From JBFMFR01 sp040752025 (GTDB lineage: Bacteria; Chloroflexota; Anaerolineae; Anaerolineales; UBA4823), in the NCBI GenBank assembly GCA_040752025.1, contig JBFMFR010000013.1:51623-115622 (forward strand): a DNA stretch of 64,000 nucleotides, in the 5' to 3' direction. Position numbers and translations under genes: made by a program. Below, in pieces: positions 52,903-61,876 of the stretch. The notes under the pieces are model-generated. The model was given only the letters and a program-made list of their open reading frames with translations. It made no database searches and was not told the DNA's origin. The first letter of the stretch is position 1. Each line of letters opens with the position of its first letter.

Positions 52903-53925
52903 TCAATTGCTTTCATACTCTCCCAGCGTGGCCTTTCGATAAATGCCATCAAAATCCAGGCTGACATACGGCACGCCTTGCCGAATGCACTGTTCGCGGC
53001 CCAACATGAATTTATTCACCCACTCACCGGCCGTAGCCGGATCGTAATCTCGATATAACTCCGCATAAATACTGATCTCCAACAGCTTCACAAAGTGCGG
53101 AAGTTGCTGCATCCAGAAAATGCGCATCGGTTTCTGAGGTAAGTATCCTCTGAGCAGGCTTTCCAAGAAACGCGCTCCGAATTGCTGGCGATCCAGGCCA
53201 TTATAGACCACCAGCACATCGAATATGAGCATAGCGATATCCATAATGTACCAACCGTAGGCGCAATCATCGAAATCGAAGAACGTAATCTGCTGGCTGG
53301 CAGTATCCACATAGAAGTTCGCGAAATGCAGATCCAGGTGCGCCAGGCCATAATCCTGGCGATCCTTCGGCAAAGCCTGGATGGCCTCCACCACTTTGGC
53401 GCGCTGCTCCAAAATGAAACCTTCCGCCCCAACCAATTCTTGCATGGGATTGAAGCAATTAACGGCTTGATCCCATTGCGGCAGCCTGAGTTCTTCGTTT
53501 TCAGGCACGTAATCCCGGGCAATTGCATGGCAGCGCCCCACAGTATCTCCCAACGCCACGAACAACGCCTCGTTCCAATCCTCCGGCGTCATGTTTTCTG
53601 CCAGCACACCCGCTGCTTTTTCGAATACCTCCACCAGATAAGTCTGGCCAGTGTAGGCCACAGACTCGATCAGATTGCCTTGCGGAGAACGGACCGGGCG
53701 GCTGACAGGTCCACGGTGCGATCCCAAAAATTCCAGCCACGCCAGCTTGGCCAGGGTGGATCGCAAATCGATGTCCACATCCGGGGGGATAATACGCAGT
53801 ACGTACTCCTGCCCATCCCTGGCAAACTGGTAAACCCGGGTGGTGTACCCACCCGACATGGGTGTTAATTGGGAGGCCGAAAGATCATAAACTGCCGCGG
53901 CGTAATCCAACAATGTATCAGCCAT
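52903..53925 (-). CDS. APH-family phosphotransferase (aminoglycoside/choline kinase-like)
   Basis: A 340-residue kinase-like protein with the catalytic loop LAHLDLHFANFYVD (HxDxxxxN) and the metal-binding FFDFDD. The N-lobe has GGYTTRVYQF as nucleotide loop and EYVLRI with the ATP Lys replaced by Arg. Such proteins phosphorylate small hydroxylated molecules (choline, homoserine, antibiotics). Start ATG 53925, nine bases after GGAAGGG; an in-frame GTG at 53973 directly abuts the upstream dehydrogenase stop and has no spaced ribosome site. It is in the minus-strand cluster led by the dehydrogenase gene at 54796. The substrate is unknown. Confidence 0.85.
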   Translation of the reverse strand: MADTLLDYAAAVYDLSASQLTPMSGGYTTRVYQFARDGQEYVLRIIPPDVDIDLRSTLAKLAWLEFLGSHRGPVSRPVRSPQGNLIESVAYTGQTYLVEVFEKAAGVLAENMTPEDWNEALFVALGDTVGRCHAIARDYVPENEELRLPQWDQAVNCFNPMQELVGAEGFILEQRAKVVEAIQALPKDRQDYGLAHLDLHFANFYVDTASQQITFFDFDDCAYGWYIMDIAMLIFDVLVVYNGLDRQQFGARFLESLLRGYLPQKPMRIFWMQQLPHFVKLLEISIYAELYRDYDPATAGEWVNKFMLGREQCIRQGVPYVSLDFDGIYRKATLGEYESN

Positions 53926-53974
53926 CCTTACGTGCCCTTCCTCCAGAGATACTTCTTCTGGCAAAGATTTCACC

Positions 53975-54796
53975 TTACAAAACTTGCGCAGCGTCGAGCA
54001 TTTCTTTACGCCTCTGGTGCGCCGCTCGCCAGCGCCTGCCCAGCAGTTCTGCCAGGCTAACCGGCGGCACCAGGCTGCTAAGAATCTGTAAAACCTGGTT
54101 CAAAAAGCCCGGAATATAGACGGCGCGCCCTTTCAGGGCATCATCCAGCGTTCGCGCCGCCACGCTTCCGATGTTCTGCGTGGTGAGCTGTCCCATCAGG
54201 CCTTGCGCCTCGATGGCCTGGATGCATTCCGGGGTGGTTGGCAGGCCAGCCGGACACAACACGGTTACCGTGGCCCCGCGACTGCGCAACTCATCCCGCA
54301 GCGCCAGCGAGAAATCCAGCAAGAAACGCTTGGAAGCGGCATAAGTAGCCTTGACTGGCATCGGGAAAAAGGCGGCCAGGCTGGAAACCATGATGATCCT
54401 GAAAAGTTTCGATGAGTCCATATGCTCCATCAACGCATGGGTAACCCCCAACGTGGCCTCGATATTCAAACGCACAATCCTGCCGATCTCATCCCGGCTT
54501 CTTTCACAGAACAGCCCTTCGTAATCCAATCCGGCAACGTTGATCAGTGCCTGAAACCTCAGCCCATCTGCACGCAATGTATCAAATAGGTGCTCGCGCG
54601 AGGCCGCAGCCGTCAAGTCGCAAGGCTGGTACATTACCTTTACACCATAAGTATTCTTCAGGTTCATGGCCAGCATCTCCAGCCTATCTGCGTCCAAGTC
54701 GGTGAGGAACAGATCCCAGCGGCGGCTGGCGCATTCAACCGCAAAAGCTTTCCCCAATCCACCCGTCGCGCCGGTGATAAAAACCATGTTCTGCAT
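53975..54796 (-). CDS. short-chain dehydrogenase/reductase
   Basis: A 273-residue SDR with FITGATGGLGKAF at the start, NVAGLD in place of NNAG, Ser in MVSSLAAFFP and catalytic YAASK. A hydrophobic C-terminal region (FLNQVLQILSSLVPPVSL) resembles membrane-associated classical SDRs acting on lipids. The start is placed at ATG 54794-54796 because GGAGG lies five bases upstream; the frame is open eight codons earlier. It leads a minus-strand cluster and is divergent from another SDR gene and a TetR gene, across a symmetric double promoter. Confidence 0.92.
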   Translation of the reverse strand: MQNMVFITGATGGLGKAFAVECASRRWDLFLTDLDADRLEMLAMNLKNTYGVKVMYQPCDLTAAASREHLFDTLRADGLRFQALINVAGLDYEGLFCERSRDEIGRIVRLNIEATLGVTHALMEHMDSSKLFRIIMVSSLAAFFPMPVKATYAASKRFLLDFSLALRDELRSRGATVTVLCPAGLPTTPECIQAIEAQGLMGQLTTQNIGSVAARTLDDALKGRAVYIPGFLNQVLQILSSLVPPVSLAELLGRRWRAAHQRRKEMLDAAQVL

Positions 54797-54834
54797 TTCT
54801 GCCTCCTTAGCCAAAATCAAATACTCTCACGCTG

Positions 54835-54863
54835 AATATACTCCAGTAATCCTGTTTTGTCAA
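54835..54863 (-). promoter_or_regulatory. promoter of the minus-strand dehydrogenase cluster
   Basis: Minus strand TTGACA (54863-54858), 17 bases, TATATT (54840-54835). The -35 lies in the left arm of a perfect inverted repeat TTTTGTCAAT / ATTGACAAAA shared with the divergent promoter. Confidence 0.75.
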
Positions 54864-54893
54864 TCATTTGCTTGAAACAATTGTATAAAACAA

Positions 54894-54922
54894 TTGACAA
54901 AATTCCACTTCGGATTTATGAT
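54894..54922 (+). promoter_or_regulatory. promoter of the plus-strand dehydrogenase-TetR operon
   Basis: TTGACA (54894-54899), 17 bases, TATGAT (54917-54922). Between this and the divergent promoter are two copies of ACAATTG (in 54877-54898), one forming the palindrome ACAATTGT; these are candidate TetR binding sites. Confidence 0.8.
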
Positions 54923-54947
54923 TATGCTCATACATGGAGGCATGCGC

Positions 54948-55835
54948 ATGAGCGATTCTTTTTCAAGTAAAACCATCGTCGTTACGGGCGCGACCTCGGG
55001 CATCGGGCTGGCTACGGCTCAGATTTTGGTGCAGCAGGGCATTTCTGTAATCGGGGTAGGCCGTTCAGCAGAGCGTTGTGCGCGGACTGAGGCGGACCTG
55101 TGCTCGCTCAACCCAGTTGTCCGGGTTGCCTTCCTCGTGGCGAACCTTTCCTTGCTCAAGCAGGTACGCAGCCTGGGACAAGCGGTTCGCCAGCAACTGC
55201 ACACCTGGGATATCCATTGCCTGGATGGCCTGGTCAACAACGCCGGCACTTTCACTTTCTGGCAGACGCTGACTCCCGAGGGTTTCGAAATGCAGTGGGC
55301 GGTAAACCACCTGGCAGCATTCTTGCTAACACATGAACTGCTGCCCTTGCTCACCGCTTCACCCGCCGCTCGCGTCGTAACAGTCAGTTCAGGCTCGCAT
55401 TATGGCACACGCCTCAGATGGAATGATATCCAGTTGCGCCGCGGCTATAACCCGCTGCTGGCCTATAAACAAACCAAGCTAGCCAATGTTCTATTCACCG
55501 CCGAACTCAACCGCTGCCTGGGGCCAGGTTCTACGGTCAGGGCATTCGCCGCCGACCCCGGCCTGGTGAACACCGAGATCGGCTTCAAGAGCAACCCTGG
55601 GCTGGCGCGCTGGATCTGGGATCTACGCCGGCGAGGCGGCATCTCCCCGGCCGAATCGGCCAGGGGCGTGGCTTTTCTGGTCACCGAATCTTCCATTCAA
55701 AACTCATCCGAGATCTACTGGAAACATGGCAAACCGAAAGCTCCAAACCGCTATGCTCTGGATGCAAGCGCGGCATCACGGCTTTGGGATTTATCGGCGC
55801 AAATGTGTGGTATAAATTGGCGCGGGATCCCCTGA
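54948..55835 (+). CDS. short-chain dehydrogenase (retinol-dehydrogenase-like)
   Basis: A 295-residue SDR: VTGATSGIGLATAQ near the N-terminus, VNNAGTF, then Ser in TVSSGSHYG and the catalytic pair in YKQTK. The layout matches RDH/WWOX-like SDRs. The start ATG 54948-54950 is seven bases from GGAGG; earlier in-frame ATGs lie within or too close to the promoter. It is followed after 10 bases by a TetR gene that probably controls this divergent cluster. The substrate is likely hydrophobic, by analogy to the family. Confidence 0.92.
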   Translation: MSDSFSSKTIVVTGATSGIGLATAQILVQQGISVIGVGRSAERCARTEADLCSLNPVVRVAFLVANLSLLKQVRSLGQAVRQQLHTWDIHCLDGLVNNAGTFTFWQTLTPEGFEMQWAVNHLAAFLLTHELLPLLTASPAARVVTVSSGSHYGTRLRWNDIQLRRGYNPLLAYKQTKLANVLFTAELNRCLGPGSTVRAFAADPGLVNTEIGFKSNPGLARWIWDLRRRGGISPAESARGVAFLVTESSIQNSSEIYWKHGKPKAPNRYALDASAASRLWDLSAQMCGINWRGIP

Positions 55836-55845
55836 AGGAAAACTC

Positions 55846-56433
55846 ATGAACAAAGTGCCTACTCGCCAACTGATCATCGAAGCAGTTTTAGATTGCATCG
55901 AGAAATATGGCATCGACAAGCTTACCACGCGCAAAATCGCCGAAGAAGCCGGAACCAACATTGCTTCGATCAACTACCACTTCCGTACCAAAGATGACCT
56001 GGTAGCTGAAGCGCTGTCTATGAGCATCAACCACATGATGGAGGATGTCTTCGCGGCCATCGACAACCGCCAGCAACCCTTCAAAGAAACGCTCGTTGAA
56101 GTGTTCTTTTACCTGATCGACGGGGGCTTCCGCTTTCCAGGCATCACCACCGCCCACCTGTACAACGCCGTTACGCAAAACCACTACGACTCGCCTGGCG
56201 CTTTGGCAATCAACAAAGTTTTCGACCGAATGGCAGAGCGAGCAATCGAGGAATACCCGCGTAAAGACCCGGACGAGGTCCGTTTCTTACTCTCACAAGT
56301 TGTCTCTTCGATCCTATTTACGATGCTCGTGCCAGGCTTCTTCCCTGTCGCCGGCCAATTTCGCTTGACCAGTTCAGAGAACTGCCAGACGCTGGCGCAG
56401 CGCTACGCGGCTGTCTTCTTTGAGAGCATATGA
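55846..56433 (+). CDS. TetR-family transcriptional regulator
   Basis: A 195-residue regulator. The N-terminal helix-turn-helix reads LTTRKIAEEAGTNIASINYH followed by FRTKDDLVAEAL, standard for TetR repressors; the remainder is an all-helical ligand domain. GGAAAAC precedes the ATG. It is co-transcribed with the dehydrogenase gene before it, and the dyad between the divergent promoters 54835-54922 is the likely operator, so it would control both directions and itself. The ligand is unknown. Confidence 0.92.
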   Translation: MNKVPTRQLIIEAVLDCIEKYGIDKLTTRKIAEEAGTNIASINYHFRTKDDLVAEALSMSINHMMEDVFAAIDNRQQPFKETLVEVFFYLIDGGFRFPGITTAHLYNAVTQNHYDSPGALAINKVFDRMAERAIEEYPRKDPDEVRFLLSQVVSSILFTMLVPGFFPVAGQFRLTSSENCQTLAQRYAAVFFESI

Positions 56434-56509
56434 TCTTTCGATCGCCGGATGAAGATCACAAAGCCTGCTCAGGTGCACGAACCGCTCGCTGAGCTTCAAC
56501 ATTTACTCG

Positions 56510-57979
56510 CTAATGCGCAGTTGTGCTCAACCTGCCCATTGCTGTACCCAGCCGCTGTATCCCGATCTCGATCTCTTGCAGTGTGCAGGTGGCAAAATTG
56601 AGCCGCAGGTAACGCTCGCCTTCGGCGGGGGTGACGAAAAACCGTGTACCCGGAGCAAACTCCGCGCCTGCTTCCAATCCCAGTGGCAATAATTCGAGCG
56701 CCGATATCTCCTCCGGGAGTTTCAACCAGATGAACAGGCCACCCTGGGGCGGCGAAACGCTCGCATTCGCCGGCAAGAAACACCGGATAGCTGCCAGCAT
56801 GGCATCCCGCCGCTGGCGATACAGGCGCGCGGAGCGCCGCAGATGCGCCTGGTAGCGCCCCACAGTCACATACACATCCAGCGTGCGTTGAATCAGCGTA
56901 GAGGTGGTCAGATCATTGACCCGCTTGATGTGTACCAGACGCTCAAAAATCGGGCCATCGGCCAGCATGTAACCCACCCGTAGGCCGGGCATCAGCATCT
57001 TGGAAAAAGTCCCCACGTAAATCACACGCCCACCAGGATCGATGGCCTTGATGGCGGGTTGGGCGCGCCCCTCGTAGCGCAGATCGCCCACGAAATCATC
57101 TTCCAAAATTGGCACATTATAGCGATCCGCCAGGGCCAGTAACTGGCGACGGCGCGCCCCGCTCAGGCAGGCTCCACTCGGGTTCTGAAAATTCGGGATC
57201 GTGTAGATCAGCCGGGGGTGGTGCTTCTGCAGGAGTGGTTCCAACAGGTCCACACGCATCCCGTTTTCATCCAGCGGGACCCCGATAATTTTCAGGCGCA
57301 GTTCTCGAAACAGCTCCAGGGCCAGGTTATAGGTTGGGTTTTCCACAAAAATCACATCCCCTGGCCTCAACAGCAGGCTGCAAACCAGCGCCAGCGCCTG
57401 CTGAGAGCCAGATGTAACCAATACGCGCTCCGGATGCGCCTGGATTCCCTGGCTGGCTAACACGTGCGTAATCGTCGCCCGCAGCGGAGGGTAGCCGCCA
57501 TCGAAGCGGCCATATTCCAGGGCGGCAACCCCATCCTGGCGCAAGACTTCCTGCATGGTCTTGGCAAAATCTTTGATGGGGAACTGGCGCGGGTCGCCTA
57601 CCCCGGTAAAGGATATCGGGCTCAGATGGCGAGAGCGCGGCCTGGGAAAATCTTCAGGTGGAGCACTATCACCCGCCGCTTCCATCTGCCAGAGCGGCCA
57701 GTTTCTCCCGGCCTCGTTTTGCCAGGCTGCTGGAGCCGCCGGCAACGGCGCTACGTAAGTGCCGCTGCCCATGCGAGTGAGAATCAACCCGTCACTTTCC
57801 AGGTTGGCATAAGCGTTCTTGACCGTGATGCGGCTGACCCCCAATTTGTCAGCCAGGGCGCGCGTGGCAGGCAGGCGCGTCTCCGGAAGCAGCTTGCCAG
57901 AGAGGATATTCTCCCGCAGCCAATTTTCGATCTGCTGGTAAAGGGGGATGTCGTTTGACCGGTCAATCGGGATGCGCAT
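56510..57979 (-). CDS. MocR-family regulator (GntR helix fused to PLP aminotransferase fold)
   Basis: A 489-residue protein. The N-terminal GntR winged helix (LPETRLPATRALADKLGVSR) is joined to an aminotransferase-like domain with PLP Lys in YVGTFSKMLMPGLRVGY and motifs NPTYNLALE and IPNFQNPSGA. Such MocR/PdxR-type proteins regulate genes of vitamin B6 or amino-acid metabolism, sensing PLP or its adducts. Start ATG 57977-57979: no ribosome site precedes it, but an extended -10 (TGGTATACT) is only seven bases upstream, so the transcript may be leaderless. Upstream frame to 58084 is open but crosses that promoter. Divergent from the aldo/keto reductase gene at 58137, its likely target. Confidence 0.88.
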   Translation of the reverse strand: MRIPIDRSNDIPLYQQIENWLRENILSGKLLPETRLPATRALADKLGVSRITVKNAYANLESDGLILTRMGSGTYVAPLPAAPAAWQNEAGRNWPLWQMEAAGDSAPPEDFPRPRSRHLSPISFTGVGDPRQFPIKDFAKTMQEVLRQDGVAALEYGRFDGGYPPLRATITHVLASQGIQAHPERVLVTSGSQQALALVCSLLLRPGDVIFVENPTYNLALELFRELRLKIIGVPLDENGMRVDLLEPLLQKHHPRLIYTIPNFQNPSGACLSGARRRQLLALADRYNVPILEDDFVGDLRYEGRAQPAIKAIDPGGRVIYVGTFSKMLMPGLRVGYMLADGPIFERLVHIKRVNDLTTSTLIQRTLDVYVTVGRYQAHLRRSARLYRQRRDAMLAAIRCFLPANASVSPPQGGLFIWLKLPEEISALELLPLGLEAGAEFAPGTRFFVTPAEGERYLRLNFATCTLQEIEIGIQRLGTAMGRLSTTAH

Positions 57980-57984
57980 GGGAC

Positions 57985-57994
57985 CAGTATACCA
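57985..57994 (-). promoter_or_regulatory. -10 element of the MocR gene
   Basis: Minus strand TGGTATACT immediately before GGTCCCATG. If transcription starts about seven bases after the hexamer it begins at the start codon, giving a leaderless mRNA. Confidence 0.4.
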
Positions 57995-58136
57995 AACAAG
58001 AGGGATTTTACCGACCCAATTCGACAGAAAATGCCTAGTGGAATTAATGTTTTTCGCTAATTGTGGTACTACCAATAGAGCCACTTTTCGTATACAATCA
58101 GACCAGTTACTACGAGATCAATCGGAGGAATCAATC

Positions 58137-59150
58137 ATGAAAAAGATACCCTTTGGAACAACTGGTGAAATGGTCAGCCAATACAACCTGGGCTGTATGT
58201 TGATGGGCACATTAACGGACCAGTCCACTTCCTACGAAATGCTGGATCGCTTCGTGGATGCGGGTGGCAATTTTCTGGATACAGCCAACTGCTACGCCTG
58301 GTGGCTGGACAAAGAATCGGTTGGCGATGAGAGTGAAATCCTGCTGGGCGAGTGGATGCGAGCACGCCGCAATCGTGGGCAGATTTTCCTTGCCACAAAA
58401 GCCGGCGCCCGGCTGAAAGATGTTAGAATGGTGCGCGACGCACAAGGAGAGATCAACTGGCCGCTCGTTCCTCAGGCCTATGAGTATCTTTCAGCGCCGG
58501 CCATCCGTAAAGCCGTAGAAGGCAGCCTGCAGCGGCTGCAAACCGATACCATCGATCTTTATTATGCGCACATCGATGACCGCGCCACCCCTCTGGAGGA
58601 AACTCTGGAAGCGTTGAATGACCTGGTTATAGAAGGCAAAGTCAGGTATATTGCGTGCAGTAATACCCGTACCTGGCGATTGGAACGCGCCCGCAACATC
58701 AGCGCGGCGCACGGTTGGGCATCCTACGTGGGTATCCAACAGCAATATTCATACCTCAGGCCCAAGCCAGGCGCTGACTTTGGCGTCGGGGTTAACGTAG
58801 ATGATGAACTGCTGGATTACCTGCGCGCCAACGAAGCCGTTACCCTGTTGGCATATTCCCCGCTGTTGAAAGGCATTTACGAGAGCGAACAGAAGCGCTC
58901 CGCTTATTACAACTGGCATCTATTCAACAGTGACGATGCCCGTGCCCGGCTGAAAACGCTAAGTCAATTATCCATAGAATTGAACGCCAGCAACAGCCAG
59001 CTTGTTTTGGCCTGGTTGTTACACCACAGTCCCCGGGTGATTCCCATCTTAGGGGCGAGAACGTTAGAGCAATACGAAGATTGCATGGCTGCGCTGAACA
59101 TCCAGCTTACTCAAAATCAAATCTCTACCTTGAACATGGCTTCAGCATAA
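58137..59150 (+). CDS. aldo/keto reductase
   Basis: A 337-residue NAD(P)H-dependent reductase of the TIM-barrel AKR superfamily with the tetrad D, Y in FLDTANCYAWW, K in FLATKAG and H in LYYAHIDD. CGGAGGAAT precedes the ATG. The long upstream open frame reaches 57948 but overlaps the divergent regulator. The intergenic region contains the palindrome TGGTACTACCA (58065-58075), a possible site for the divergent MocR regulator. A second AKR gene follows 36 bases later. Confidence 0.92.
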   Translation: MKKIPFGTTGEMVSQYNLGCMLMGTLTDQSTSYEMLDRFVDAGGNFLDTANCYAWWLDKESVGDESEILLGEWMRARRNRGQIFLATKAGARLKDVRMVRDAQGEINWPLVPQAYEYLSAPAIRKAVEGSLQRLQTDTIDLYYAHIDDRATPLEETLEALNDLVIEGKVRYIACSNTRTWRLERARNISAAHGWASYVGIQQQYSYLRPKPGADFGVGVNVDDELLDYLRANEAVTLLAYSPLLKGIYESEQKRSAYYNWHLFNSDDARARLKTLSQLSIELNASNSQLVLAWLLHHSPRVIPILGARTLEQYEDCMAALNIQLTQNQISTLNMASA

Positions 59151-59186
59151 AATATCCGGTTCTTGAAAACATAGAAGGAGTTTCGC

Positions 59187-60182
59187 ATGACTACAACTTT
59201 TACACGATCCCTGGGCCGCTCCGGTATCCAGGTCAGCCCGCTCGGCCTGGGTTGCTGGGCGATTGGCGGCCCGTTCTGGTCAGGGGAAACACCCCTCGGA
59301 TGGGGTGAGGTGGATGACAACGAATCCATTCGCGCCATCCATCATGCCCTGGAATTGGGCGTAACCTTCCTCGACACGGCCAACGTTTATGGCGCCGGGC
59401 ACAGCGAGCGGGTGTTGGCGCGTGCGCTGGCCGGCCGGCGCAGCAAGGTGGTCATCGCCACCAAGTTCAATGCCGTGTTCGATGAAACCACCCGCCAGGT
59501 AACTGGCTCCGATTCGTCCCCGGCTGGCATCCGCCAGGCCTGTGAGGAATCTTTGCGCCGCCTGGAAACCGACTATATCGACCTCTACCAGTTCCACGAC
59601 AACGGCTTCCCCGCCGAGCAGGCGCAGCCCGTGCGTGACACCCTGGAAGCGTTGATCAAGGAAGGCAAAATCCGCGCCTACGGCTGGAGCACCGATTTCC
59701 CTAAAAATGCCGAGTTCTTCGCCAGGGGCGAGCACTGCACAGCTATCCAGGTCGAACTGAACGTGTTGGATGACAACCGCGGCATCCTCGCCATCTGCGA
59801 GAAATATGACCTGGCCGCTATCAACCGCGGTCCCCTGGCAATGGGCCTGCTGACTGGCAAATACGCCGCCGGAACCGGGGTCTCCGCCGATGATGTGCGC
59901 GGCGCCAAAAGCCCAGATTGGATGAAGTATTTCAAGAACGGCCAGCCAAGCCCTGACTTTCTAAAAAAGGTGCACGCGGTCCGCGAAATCCTTACCAGCA
60001 ATGGGCGCACAGTCGCCCAAGGCGCATTGGCCTGGCTGTGGTCGCGCAGCCCCAAGACCCTGCCCATCCCCGGCTTCCGCACCGTGGCCCAGGTGGATGA
60101 AAACTGCCGGGCCATGCACTTTGGCCCGCTGACAAACGAGCAATACCTGGAAGTCGAACAGATTCTGGGAAGAGCAGCGTGA
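59187..60182 (+). CDS. aldo/keto reductase
   Basis: A 331-residue AKR protein opening SLGRSGIQVSPLGLGCWAIG. Tetrad: FLDTANVYGAG (D, Y), VIATKF (K), LYQFHDNG (H). The cofactor end (IPIPGFRTVAQVDENC-like segment, IPGFR) is intact. AGAAGGAG before the ATG. It is only distantly similar to the AKR encoded just upstream, so it is a family neighbour rather than a recent duplicate. Likely in the same transcript. The substrate is unknown. Confidence 0.93.
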   Translation: MTTTFTRSLGRSGIQVSPLGLGCWAIGGPFWSGETPLGWGEVDDNESIRAIHHALELGVTFLDTANVYGAGHSERVLARALAGRRSKVVIATKFNAVFDETTRQVTGSDSSPAGIRQACEESLRRLETDYIDLYQFHDNGFPAEQAQPVRDTLEALIKEGKIRAYGWSTDFPKNAEFFARGEHCTAIQVELNVLDDNRGILAICEKYDLAAINRGPLAMGLLTGKYAAGTGVSADDVRGAKSPDWMKYFKNGQPSPDFLKKVHAVREILTSNGRTVAQGALAWLWSRSPKTLPIPGFRTVAQVDENCRAMHFGPLTNEQYLEVEQILGRAA

Positions 60183-60192
60183 CCTGCCCTGA

Positions 60193-60378
60193 AATCAACA
60201 ACAAGCGCTCATTGTTGTCTGGCGCGACGCCGGGCGCTACCGCAGCGAAGGTACACCGTATCGACTGGTAGGCGAGAGCATCACCGACTACCTCGCCGCT
60301 CAGGCAGTCCGACCTGGCCTGGAAGATGGTTATGTCTGGCTGATGAAAAGCGCCGGACAGGCAGTCGAAGCATTGTAA
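60193..60378 (+). pseudogene. orphan gene end without a start
   Basis: Frame after a TGA at 60190 reads ALIVVWRDAGRYRSEG, then GESITDYLAAQAV and GLEDGYVWLMKSAGQ, ending at TAA 60376. The protein-like composition (Trp, Tyr, charged residues) and lack of any ATG or ribosome site suggest the last 60 codons of a deleted gene. I do not recognise the family. Confidence 0.4.
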
Positions 60379-60403
60379 TCAAAGCCACACCGGCCTATCC
60401 AGG

Positions 60404-60412
60404 TGATATAAT
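60404..60412 (+). promoter_or_regulatory. extended -10 promoter before the GNAT gene
   Basis: TGATATAAT, a perfect extended -10; no clear -35. The leader to 60667 is about 250 bases and includes a TGTGGC/GCCACA hairpin (about 60542-60565), otherwise nothing recognisable. Confidence 0.5.
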
Positions 60413-60666
60413 ACCGCTACAAGTTTGCAGAAAAAGGAATTTGCCATAGCCTGACCGCACAATTGCATACACTTCTCTTACGTGTATAGATGCGCGTCCT
60501 CAGGCGTTTAATATCTCCATTCCAGCCGCAGGCGTGCATCACCTGTGGCTTTTTTGATGCCACAAATATCCATCCACTGGTTCTTCTCGAAAAGAAGGGA
60601 GCGACGCGCCCCGGACCCAGGGAGAAGATACCAACCTGTGCGTATCATGAATATGGAGAGATTCCT

Positions 60667-61803
60667 ATGTTGCAAGAACTTGGATTCCAGGAGTTTGACA
60701 AAACCCACGCTTTGTTCGCCGGTTTCGATTACAGCCTATCTATCCGCTCCGTGCTGGGCGGCTACAACCCGGGCCGTATCTTCGTGGATAACCATCTCAA
60801 TCCACGCCTGGCATTTGCACTTACTTTCGAAGGCTACTTGCTGGCCGGCGACAGCGAGGATCCAGCCAGCCTCAAGGCCATGCGCCAATTCTTTCAAGAC
60901 TCGATCTTCACCGGGAAAGTCTTCCTGGATGATGACACGAACCTGTCGCTAGCAGTTCACCCCCAATCCTGGGAAAATAAACTGCCCGAACTCATCCCCA
61001 CGCACGAAGTAGAAAAGAACCTGCGTTACCATTACCTTTGCAGCCAGGTTCAGTACGATTGGCGCACAAACCTGCCGGAAGGTTACGTTGTGCAGCGGTA
61101 TGACCGTTCTATCGTAGACGATGGCACGATCAATGATCCCGGTGAATTGATCGATTTCGAGCGCATCAAAATCGGCTGGGGCTCGCTGGAGAACTTCCTG
61201 GATGAAGGTGTGGGATTTTGTGTTATCCATGAAAATAACATCGTTTCCTGGTGTAGTTCGGACTGCAAAACGAACGATCAGATCGACATCGGCATCGCCA
61301 CCCATCCCGCCCACCGGCGGCGCGGCCTGGCCACTGCGGCCGTTGCTGCCACGGTTGAACACTGCCTGGCCAAAGGCTTCCAGAGAGTGGGCTGGCACTG
61401 CAACGCCATCAACGCTGCCTCCTGGAAAACCGCCGAGAAAGTGGGATTTGTCAAGAACCGGGAATATGCGTACTATTTCTACATCTTCGATCCAGTCGAC
61501 CACCTGGCCGAGCTGGGCTGGCATTACTACCAACTCGGCGAGCACGACAAAACCCGCCAGTACTACGAGCGCGTCTTCGCCGCCCGGGCAGAAAATCCTG
61601 ACTATTACTATTACCTGGCCGCAAGCGCCTGGGGCGAGATTGGGAACACCTCAAAAGCCATCCAATACCTGCTGGCGGCCGCCGAGCGCGGCTGGTCGGC
61701 CCTGGAGCACACGCAAAACGACCCAGATTTTCGAGCTTTACATGGAACGCCTGAATGGCAGGCGATCTTGAAACGCATCGAACAGAACGCACGCGCCGCA
61801 TAA
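60667..61803 (+). CDS. GNAT-family acetyltransferase with C-terminal TPR region
   Basis: A 378-residue protein. The central region carries the acetyl-CoA fold of the GNAT_acetyltran type: FCVIHENNIVSWCSS, then DIGIATHPAHRRRGLATAAV with the RRRGLA pyrophosphate loop, and WHCNAINAASWKTAEKVGF. The last 90 residues are TPR-like (GWHYYQLGEHDKTRQYYERV, then IQYLLAAAERGW). ATG 60667 is eight bases from GGAG; the frame is open to 60490 without a site. Substrate unknown. Confidence 0.88.
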   Translation: MLQELGFQEFDKTHALFAGFDYSLSIRSVLGGYNPGRIFVDNHLNPRLAFALTFEGYLLAGDSEDPASLKAMRQFFQDSIFTGKVFLDDDTNLSLAVHPQSWENKLPELIPTHEVEKNLRYHYLCSQVQYDWRTNLPEGYVVQRYDRSIVDDGTINDPGELIDFERIKIGWGSLENFLDEGVGFCVIHENNIVSWCSSDCKTNDQIDIGIATHPAHRRRGLATAAVAATVEHCLAKGFQRVGWHCNAINAASWKTAEKVGFVKNREYAYYFYIFDPVDHLAELGWHYYQLGEHDKTRQYYERVFAARAENPDYYYYLAASAWGEIGNTSKAIQYLLAAAERGWSALEHTQNDPDFRALHGTPEWQAILKRIEQNARAA

Positions 61804-61815
61804 AGCTGGATGAAC

Positions 61816-61848
61816 TACGGGGCGGTACCGTCTTGGATCCGCCCCGTA
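61816..61848. terminator. hairpin between convergent genes
   Basis: TACGGGGCGG (61816-61825) pairs with CCGCCCCGTA (61839-61848). There is no U-run on either strand, so it is a probable but weak bidirectional terminator. Confidence 0.5.
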
Positions 61849-61876
61849 AGGATCAGGCGCGCAGCAGGCGCACGAT

